Shown one piece after another: positions 55,619 to 64,000 of a stretch of DNA of 64,000 nucleotides (its first letter is position 1; each line of letters begins with the position of its first letter). Below the pieces are notes generated by a model. The model was given only the letters and a program-made list of their open reading frames with translations, ran no database searches and had not been told where the DNA came from. The translations under genes and the position numbers were made by a program. This stretch comes from Apricaphanius iberus (Eukaryota; Chordata; Actinopteri; Cyprinodontiformes; Aphaniidae): contig JAPXFQ010001402.1 of NCBI GenBank assembly GCA_028564705.1, forward strand, positions 372,001-436,000, given 5' to 3'.

Positions 55619-57140
55619 TCCCTGTTGTTGCGCCTGATCTGATTCAAACAGTCATCTCTCCCTTCTGTCAGGTGTTTTCCCACAGGCTTTAAAACTGCAG
55701 TTATCAAACCATTACTAAAGAAGAACAACATGGGCATCATGTTAAAGCAGAACTACACACCAATCTCTAAACACCATTCATCAGTAACATTACTGAAAAA
55801 GCTGTGTTTTGAGAGTTAAATATCTTTCAAGTAACTACCAACTGTTTTATTTTTCTAGTCTGGTTTCCATGCTCACTACAGCGGTGAGAGTGCCCTTGAC
55901 AGAGTTTTTAATGACATCTGCATAAATACACTATGGTAGAACCACAGTACTGGTTCTGTTGGACCTCAGTGCAGCGTTTGAACCTTTGGGAGGCATATAA
56001 TTTAGTTATCAGGCTACTCTCCTGTGGAACCAGCTCCCAGTTTTAGTCTGTGAGGCAGATACTCTGTCTATTTTTAAGACTAGGCTTAAAACCTTCCTTT
56101 TTGATAAACCTTATAGTTAGAGTGGCTTAGGTTATCCTGAGCTATTTCTGTAGTTATGCTGCTATAGGCTTAGACTGTTGGAGGACAGACTGACCACTTT
56201 TCTTCTCTCTTCTGCTTCTCTCTTCTACTACTCTTCTTGTTTTCTGTTGTTATTGTAATTGTTAACCTAGTTTTCTCTAAGTGTTTTTCTCCCCATATAA
56301 GCTCCACATGTCTGGTACCCGGACATGTGGAGTACCACATGCTGGTACCCGGGCTGCACGGTGGCGCAGTGGTTAGCGCTGTTGCCTTGCAGCAAGAAGG
56401 TCATGGGTTCGTATCCCGGCCCAGAGTCTTTCTGCATGGAGTTTGCATGTTCTCCCCGTGTATGCGTGGGTTCTCTCCGGGTACTCCGGCTTCCTCCCAC
56501 AGTCCAAAAACATGCATGATAGGTGAATTGATCACTCTAAATTGTCCCTAGGAATGAATGTGAGTGTGAATGGTTGTCTGTCTCTCTGTGTTGGCCCTGC
56601 AACAGACTGGCGTCCTGTTCAGAGTGTACCCTGCCTAACGCCTGATAATTGCTGGGATAGGCTCCAGCTGCCCCGTGACCCTGAATTGGATAAGCGGTTA
56701 AGAAGATGGATGGATGGATGGATGTCTGGTACCCAACTCAACTATAATGCCCCCTGCTGGATGGGGAATATTGGTTCAGATGATGCTCAAAGTGACCGAG
56801 CATCCTCCATGCTGTCTCTTCTCTGTCTTCTCAGACCCCCAGATGGTTGTGGCAGAAGACTGCTTGTACTCAGCCATGTTCTACCGGAGGTTTCTTCCTG
56901 TTAAATGGGAGTTTTTCCTCTCCACTGTTGCTACATGCTTGCTCAGTATGAGGGATTGCTGAGGAATAGCTGTGGTTGGAGTCTACATGATCCGGACACA
57001 ACCTCACGCGATGACTCATCGCAATCTGCTGGGATTCCTTACATAGAAAACTTTGAACTGATTGGATGTTTGTTGTAAAGTTCCTTGAGATGACATTTGT
57101 TGTGAATTGGTGCTATATAAATAAAAGTTAAATGAATTGA
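55619..57140 (+). mobile_element. L2-family LINE, internally deleted, with a nested SINE
   Basis: RT remnants begin with FPQALKTAVIKPLLKKN at about 55674-55727 (consensus FP.ALK.AVV.PLLKK), a degraded NY.PISN stretch, SGFHAHYSGESALDRVFNDI and a VGPQCSV remnant of LLDLSAAF near 55970. The core is then deleted, and the last codons (ATLLWNQLPVLVCEADTLSI then FKTRLKTFLFDKPYS, about 56016-56120) run into the 3' UTR. That UTR is split by the SINE at 56321-56725, and resumes to a taaataaaagttaaatgaat tail near 57135. Stops and the deletion make it inactive. Confidence 0.82.
56321..56725 (+). mobile_element. tRNA-headed SINE-type element with GGAT tail, nested in L2
   Basis: GGTGGCGCAGTGGTTAGCGC (near 56358) is an A-box-like head, and GGGTTCGTATCCCGG (near 56405) a B-box-like element. 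The body includes gagtttgcatgttctccccg, cctcccacagtccaaaaaca, gataggctccagctgccccg, and a tail of ggat repeats at 56707-56725. The decamer TCTGGTACCC at 56311-56320 and 56726-56735 is a plausible target duplication. The first 30 bases (56321-56350) are filler related to the flank. The 3' tail and body are those of a very common fish dispersed repeat. Confidence 0.78.
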
Positions 57141-57964
57141 ACAATGAGAAACACTGGAAGTGAGCAGGTAGGTGGTTATTGATATGAATGTGATCTGGTA
57201 GATGACAAATATGAATGGAGATGATCCTACTAGTTTGCTAGGAGATTGGAGCATGGGGAAGGTAAGTAGGAGGCTGTTCTCTGAAGTTGGCTAGGGATGA
57301 GCGGTGACAGTGAAGGGCTCTGTTTTGCAGGTTGTTGATGGCAATCCTTGTATCTGTTCTTTGGCAGGTTTCGGGTGAAGTTGTCGGGGGTTGGACAGGC
57401 AGGTGACTGTGGCGAAAAGTTAAGATGAGTTCTGCGTTTTTTTGTTGTAGGTGGAGCAGCGCAGGCTGACCAGGAGGGAATCGGTTAGGGCTGGTCCTTG
57501 GTGAGTATTGCTTGTTTCTTGAAGCAGTTGGCAATCAAGCAACCGTGAGGTTTTCCAACCATTGACTCGATACAGGAACAGAGCAAGGAACGAGGAAGGA
57601 TCTCAAAAGGAACGGAGCCAGGAACGGCAAAGGATCTCAGAAGGAATTGAGCCAGGAATGACAAAGGAACTCGGGAAGAATTTAGGAGTGGATCTGGGGA
57701 GTGACAAGAGGTAAGAATCCACTGGGAATATTAACAGAGCTAAAGCTATAGAGAACTACTAAGTCTGCTTTGTATCATGCTTGGTAGCGGAACCATCTGG
57801 CGTCAGGCTCCAGGAGCCTCTCCCCTTTTTAAACGGGAGCTCTGATGAGGATGATGATCAGCACCTGTTGCAGCACCTGCCAATCAAACACTGAGGAGAA
57901 AGGTAAGCAAATAAAACAAACTACCCATCCACCAGCACACAGGAATAGACTCCTAGCAGTAATT
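57141..57964. repeat. Unclassified repetitive segment with imperfect internal repeats
   Basis: From about 57565 to 57680, units such as gagcaaggaacgaggaagga, gagccaggaacggcaaagga, gagccaggaatgacaaagga recur. The phrase agcggaaccatctggcgtca near 57787 and a GC-rich neighbourhood suggest an old dispersed element lying between two L2 copies. No coding motif was found, and the class is unknown. Confidence 0.4.
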
Positions 57965-58975
57965 GTTTCTAGTAAATAAATTGAATGATGCGCCATAAGT
58001 TTCTCCAGCTGAATAGACTGAAGTAATTATCTTGGGATCTAAAGAGAAATGATCAAGAGTCAGCACACAGCCTCAGTTAATACAACCAGAAACTATTGAT
58101 CAGATTTGAAATCTAGGTGTAGCAATGGACATACTGAACCTCCATGTCACACAAAAGCAATAAAAAGATCTGCTTTCCACCACCTGAAGAACATTTGTAG
58201 GATTATAGAACTAATAAAAAAAATTCATCTGTGTGTCTTTAGTCGGATTGATTATTGCAACAGTGTCCTCACAGCTCTGCCTAAAAAGTCAGACAGCTGC
58301 AGCTAATCCTGCACGCCACTATTCATGTCCTCAATAGAACCAGGAAAGTAAAACACATCACCCCAATATTACAGTCATTACACTGGCTCCCTGTAGCTCA
58401 GAGAATAGACTTCAAAATACTCCTACTAGTTTATAAATCACTGAACGGCTTGGTTCCAAAATATATTAAAAACCTGTTGTCACTATACCAACCCCCCAGA
58501 CCACTAGCCTACTAATCATCAGAATTAGAACCAAACATGGAGATGCATTTTTCAGTTTCTGTCCTCCCATTAGTATGTGGAACAAACTTCCAGACCACTA
58601 AAAAGCCACTGAAACACTGAGTTAATCTAAATCAAACTTAAACTTATCTGTTTAGAACTGCCTTTGAGTAAATGATTGATAATAGTTGAAACTGCATGTT
58701 TTTTTTTTAAATGTGTCATATGTTTCTTGTCTCCAATATTGTCTCTCATGATTGCACTGTTCTGATGTTAATTTTATTTTATTCTCCAATTACTCAAAGC
58801 ACATGTAATTGCTCAGTATGAGGGATTGAAGAGGAATCGCTGAGGTTGGAGTCTGCATGTTCCAGGCACAACCTCACGTCAATGACTCAAATGCCATCTG
58901 CTGGGATTCCTTATATATAAAACTTTTAACTGATTGGAATGTTTATATAATTGCATTGAGATTGCCTTTTTTTCC
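57965..58975 (+). pseudogene. L2-family LINE ORF2 C-terminal remnant plus 3' UTR
   Basis: Plus-strand pieces read KTEVIILGSKEK (58018), NLGVAMD (58108), SAFHHLKNICRI then FSRIDYCNSVLTALPKKS (58161-58299), HITPILQSLHWLPVAQRIDF (about 58350-58415), ILLLVYKSLNGLVPKYIKN, then degraded C-terminal codons to about 58665. These follow the post-RT region of the intact L2 at 22960-25971 (residues 717-920 there). The 3' UTR phrases (gctcagtatgagggattgaa, atctgctgggattccttata) follow to about 58975. Stops and frame changes are frequent. Confidence 0.8.
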
Positions 58976-60779
58976 CTGAAAGCAAATGAATCATGCTTTC
59001 AAAGGCATATAATTTTCTGAAGCGAAATGGCACAGTTTGGTGTCCCCAGAAATTGAACGGAAAGAGCTCTGACTAGGAAGTGATCACAGATTTTGTAAAT
59101 GTGTACGCACTATGCTGCTGGTAAGGATGAGATAAAACTTCATATCTAAAAAGGCAAATTATCCCTTTAATTGAAATGACTTGTGTTTTTACCCCAGCAG
59201 TAGAATCTCAATCAATTAGGATGTTACCAGAGAATTTAAGTTATAGTAATTATCAAATTTAAAAAAGATCAGGAGAGAAGTTACATTTGTCATCAGATCT
59301 GGGGGAAAATTCCAGAAAAAGAAACCCGGATTACCAGAATAAAGGGGAGTATATTACTAGTGTTATCTATACAATTTATATGCAGCTTTCTAAGTGTACA
59401 GTGTGATAGAAGAAAGAAAATATTCTTTGAGATGAATTACAAAAGAGAAGATTTGTTATCTGTGTTTTTTGCACGGGGACTGAGCTGTAAGATTCAACTT
59501 AACCACAACAATATCCTTCTATGTTTTAGTCATCTCCAACATAACCATTGCCACAATCTGTTGACAACTGACAGTTAATAACAATGGTTGTTAGCATGGT
59601 GCTCAATCTTTTTGCCCTACAGCTAGAATGAGGGCAGGAGATTGCATATATGCATTTTTCCATCTAGTCTATTTGGTTGAAAGAGGGAGACTCACAAGGA
59701 AAACAGATGAGCATGCAAATAGAAATGATCATGGCTGAAACAATTATCACAATCATTGGAATTTGTTGAACTTCTTAATTGATTTATTCTGACAGTCCTG
59801 CTGACAGTTTGACAAATTACATATATGGGACACAGGAATTATATTGAAGAAGCTGTAGAGGTCAGAGTAAAGTAACAGCATGGTGATGGAAGCATCACAC
59901 TCTGGGAAGTGTTTTCTTACCCAGGGACAAGGAAAACGCTTTAAAGCAGGTACTGGAAATTATTGATTTATGGGATTTGAAATAGTAAACACACCACAAT
60001 TTTCAGATCTCTTTCTAAAGGCAAGAAAAAAATTATTTCACTTGTGATACACTTTGTAACATAAATGCATAGAAGTTTGTGGTTGTGATGTGACAAAATG
60101 TACAGAAGTTCTACTGATGTTAATATGTTTGCAAGGCCTTGTTAAAATAACTTATGCAAAAAAATGCAATTGCAATTCCTCCTGCTGACTGAATGCCTAT
60201 AAAAGAGGTGGAGCTGTGTTTTAATATTCAGCGCATCTCTGCAGACTGTCACCCACCTTCACACACGTTATATATGACTACTCCCTTCTAAAATCCTGCG
60301 TTTAGCCGTCATCTCGGTGCAATTTTATCTATCATAACTGTGCTGCTCTGAAATAAAATGCTACTTTTTGAGGTCCCCCTCACAGGCACACATAAAAACT
60401 GTTTTTTTTTTGTTACAATGCACAGAATAGTAAAAAAATAAAAATAAAAAAAACTTGGCTTCAGCCGTCATAAGAATTACTCAAGACTGTGTTTAAGAGG
60501 CATGGTAATTACAGGAGTGTGCAATATTTAACTAGCAACTTACTCCAGTTCAGTGCTTGATTTATGAGGCACATTTATGTAAATTATGTCAGTTTCTATT
60601 TTCCAATTACAACACTTGGGAAATAATATAGTGAACATCCTGAATGCAATAAGAATGCAAGGTGAAAAGGAAAGCCCTTCTGTACCACTCAGGAGCGAGT
60701 ATACATGACATTTTTACAGCAGGTCCTAAACTTCCCAGTAAAGAGCCACTGTGACTTCTCATACTGTTAGGAGTCCTTT
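58976..60779. other. Unannotated AT-rich sequence
   Basis: No gene or element ends recognised. A plus-strand frame at 59360-59578 has no motifs. Confidence 0.45.
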
Positions 60780-60850
60780 ATGTCCTTGGGCAAGACACAT
60801 TCCCCGCCTTTTCTGAAAGTGGTGGTCAGTGGGCCCAATAGCACCAGGAG
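60780..60850 (+). repeat. SINE fragment
   Basis: tgtccttgggcaagacacat and the following gcctt...gtggtcagtgggcccaatag match the body of the SINE at 48890-49190. Head and tail are missing. Confidence 0.6.
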
Positions 60851-63800
60851 TACGTCCCTTTAGGATGCAGAGATCTAGCGGACTACTGGATAAATATCCC
60901 CTGATTGTACCACTGAGTTCCCTGAGTGGAAGACCAGCTGGTCATCCCTTTGCTGGATGATGGTTGGGCGGACAGTGTCCCCTGAGTGTACGACAGTCGT
61001 GTGGCCAGCCCCGACGGTCCTCATCCTAATGTGTGGCAGAGACAAGGAAGAGGCTTGGCTGGCTGAGGTCAGTGGCGTGGAAGAGGCTGAAGGTTCATTA
61101 AGACCAGCCAGCAAAACGCTCAAACGGACGAAGGTTGGTCAGCAGGTGAGCAGGGATTTCTCTGTTGTTCCTTTGTTATTTGTGCACTTTCCCTCCCTCT
61201 GCTCTGCTCTTCCTAGTGATGTGTATTTAGTATTGTAGTTGTCATAACCGGGATTGGCTAGTATTAACAACATAACAAGAAAGTTCAAATAAAATATTTA
61301 ACTGCTTACTTGACACTCCAATATCCTCCATTCGCTACGTTATCACCTCGTGTTCTGTCTCTCCCACCCTACAGCCACAGCCACCAGTCATCTTGCCAGC
61401 CAGAGGAGAAGCTGGCAGACTCCCTCGGCCTCCGCAGCTGCACGTCTTTTTTGCACTTGGAAATCAGACAGTTGTGGGGATTGAGACTTTACAGAAACTT
61501 TCTTGGGCTGAGGTTACCACAACTAGATCTTGTAATATCGGTACCATGAGCTTTTTGGTAACACTGTTGTTGTATAACACATTGGATGTTAAAATACACT
61601 GAAAAATACACTGAAAACATCAATAATAATACTACAATACTAACTCAGAACAATGTGGAATTTGTAACACAGTTATTTACTTAAACAATATAGAGTGAAT
61701 GTGATCCCATGACAGATTTCAAGGGATTTAAATCAATAATAGTAATGCTTATTAATGAAATTAGTCTTATAAAACATTACATTGGGTTACTTGCTAAAAA
61801 TATATTTCAATTTTATAAATTTCAATACTAAACGCAAAAAATTGGATTGTGACTTGAAATCGGATCGGATTTGAGGTTTGTTGTTGTTTAATATTGGCAG
61901 CTTGGGGTGTCAAATGCACCCTACCAAAAAGCAGGGCGTAGTACCAAATCCTGGGCCCTGTACACTCTCAATGTAAGTGGGCCCTATTAGGCATATGAGA
62001 AAAAGAGGGTCAGTTTTAAAAATAAAACAGCATAAATAAGGTTTTGTGCAACAATCAGATCTGAATATATTAATCAGTTTTTGCTGTCTTTCACTCCCTG
62101 AATTGATGCCCTTGGCCAACTTATATCATTGTCATATTCTTAATGCATTGGGCTATATTTTGTCTCATGGTTATTAGTTAGCAAATGTTGGCAGGCTTAT
62201 TCCATTGGCTAACATTGGCTAACGGTCTAATACAACTCAACGGACCGTGCTCATTCACGTCTATGAAGTCGACAGCCAAATGATAGCTGGCCCACAGCCC
62301 CGTGGTTTAGTTGACTTTATGCTTACAGCCACAAAGCTTAGTTGGCAAGTAGCTAAGCTAAAGACTTCACACGTGTAGGCTACACATGTTAAATTTAACG
62401 GGACTTTGCATAACAACAAGAAAACTAGTTCAAATCTTGAATGTGCCTTCTTTCTTTTTCTTCCCTCTCTTTCTTCTTTTGATGGGAAACTAGTAGAACA
62501 TTTACAATTGGACATTCAAGACCTTCTAAACGAAATTTCTAATTCTAAAAAATTGCTGAGATATCTTAAGAAGTCTAAATTAACGGGGAGAATGTAGTTC
62601 TGTTTTTAAAATAGTTTGTAAAAAAAGGGATATTTAGTAAGCATCGATCATTATTTGCCCAAAAAAAAAAACTAAAGTTTATAGCTTATGTTTAGTGTTT
62701 TTTTGTTATGTGTTAAATGGCTTACATTTTTAACTCACCATAAATTTCGAACATTTCTTCAACGCAGCACAGGTGCAGATGCAGCGTAGTTATGGAGAAG
62801 TTTCTGTGAAGTGGAAAACAATGTTTGTGTGCATTACTGCAGGACAGTGTGGCTGCAGAGCAAGTTGGGTCACTATTCTGCAGGGAATATCGGTAACAAA
62901 GTTTAACAGAAAGTAGCTAAGGTTTGTCAGAAATGTTGCTAAATTGGTTTCTTGGTGCTTTTTTTGGGGTAAAAAAAGTTGGTAAGTGCGTCTGACAAGT
63001 CATTGGCAACAATACTGGAGAACTGCATTTGCAAATTGCAGTTGGTAACAATAAAAAAATAAAATAAATTGTCACCAATTAATTAGAGGGCCCAATAAAT
63101 TCAGAATAAAAAAATTAAATAAAAAACTAAGAAGTTTCAAGGGCCCCTCTCCCTTCTTGGGCCCTGGGTATAGGTCCAATTTCCCCCTACTACCACGCCC
63201 GCGCCAAAAAAGTCTGTGCCTTCTTTTAACTCCTTTTCCTTGCATTTTGTACTTTTGCTGCAGAGAAACGGCCCTGTCAGGGCAAAGCTCTAAACATGGA
63301 GAGGCCATAGACCCACCTCTTAAATGTACATGTCTGATTATTGGCTGGACGGCCCTGGTTGACTGAGTGGCAAGCACTGATAAACTACTAGTGACTAACT
63401 TGTCCATACCAACCTCTGGATCCTTCTGTTAGAACAATCCATGTTAGATCTATCCTTGATTCTTACCAATGCCTCAGTTGTCCACTGCAGCTCTTTAGTC
63501 TGAAGTTCTCTCTGGCATGCTCTCTCTCTGAAAGCCGAGACAGCAACCAGTCAGTACCACTCTGTGAGCACCACCTTCTGGAACGTGTCTCTTCATTTGG
63601 ACATCTACAACCCAATTCTGGGATATCCTTTCCTCACTTAACTCCTCATTAATGCTTTAAAGCAGTAAGATAATCTAAAGATTCATCAGTGTCTGTCCTT
63701 CGCTCCATCTGACTGGTCTTCTTACCTTGCAGATGTTGCTGAGCCTCAGACTCTGAAACAACGGTGGTCAGATTTATTGAATCCCACGATAAATTCCAAC

Positions 63801-64000
63801 GTTTTGTTATGTACTATGTGTAGAAAGAGTAAAATTTATTTGAACAGGAGCAATTTGTATGTGCACATAAATTAAGTTTAAAAAGCTCTTGAACAGTTGA
63901 AGAATTCTGTCAGTGAAGTACATTATTAAAAAGAAAACCCGTCAATAATTGCATGAAACTTCAATTGCAATTTTAGAGAAACTGTTGCAGATATAAAACC
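60851..64000. other. Unannotated sequence to the window end
   Basis: No credible gene, RNA or transposon was recognised. GC-richer stretches at 60960-61130 and 61330-61480 give overlapping short frames on both strands without domain signatures. A host exon cannot be excluded there but is not supported by splice or frame evidence that I can see. Confidence 0.45.

Overview
This window is vertebrate nuclear DNA, most likely from a ray-finned (teleost, probably percomorph-type) fish. The evidence is indirect: it is AT-rich, has long stretches without open frames, carries GT, AT and CT microsatellites, and is dense in teleost-typical mobile elements (Tc1, hAT and PIF/Harbinger DNA transposons; L2, Rex1-like, RTE and restriction-like-endonuclease (RLE) non-LTR retrotransposons; tRNA-headed SINEs). 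There are no bacterial-style operons, no CRISPR array, no rRNA and no convincing functional tRNA. I recognise no host protein-coding gene. The only non-transposon coding candidate is a speculative two-exon, 55-codon small ORF at 6955-7841.

Layout. 0.4-1.8 kb: a Tc1 element with roughly 100-bp inverted repeats. 4.5-6.5 kb: a decayed Rex1-like LINE. 9.3-11.2 kb: an unusual GC/CA-rich block. 12.5-13.7 kb: a Tc1 scrap followed by an antisense RTE endonuclease fragment. 14.0-15.4 kb: a Tc1 copy split by another inverted-repeat element. 16.6-17.0 kb: another Tc1 scrap. 18.6-20.0 kb: a 142-144 bp direct repeat spaced 1.3 kb apart. 20.0-32.7 kb: the centrepiece, what looks like one RLE-class retrotransposon (minus strand) broken by successive insertions. 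These are a 240-bp L2 tail, a 6.5-kb Harbinger that itself holds a nearly complete 5.1-kb L2 LINE, an unclassified repeat, and a 2.7-kb hAT with perfect 8-bp target duplications. 32.7-35.1 kb: Harbinger relatives, one carrying a MADF exon with an intact splice donor. 35.2-38.1 kb: a minisatellite, a hairpin, a CT microsatellite and a 0.9-kb inverted-repeat element. 38-43 kb: little recognisable. 43.0-43.6 kb: a third Harbinger relative, with transposase head and tail fused. 46-59 kb: L2 3' ends, SINEs and LINE fragments, including a SINE nested in an L2 with an inverted 5' filler. 59-64 kb: mostly unrecognised sequence.

The coding content is therefore a fossil record of transposons. The most intact pieces are the L2 ORF2 (about 1,000 codons open, all endonuclease and RT motifs present) and the hAT transposase (two in-frame stops, one frameshift, one apparent phase-0 intron). 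Coordinates of degraded elements are approximate. Family assignments rest on motif recognition by eye and were not confirmed by any search.
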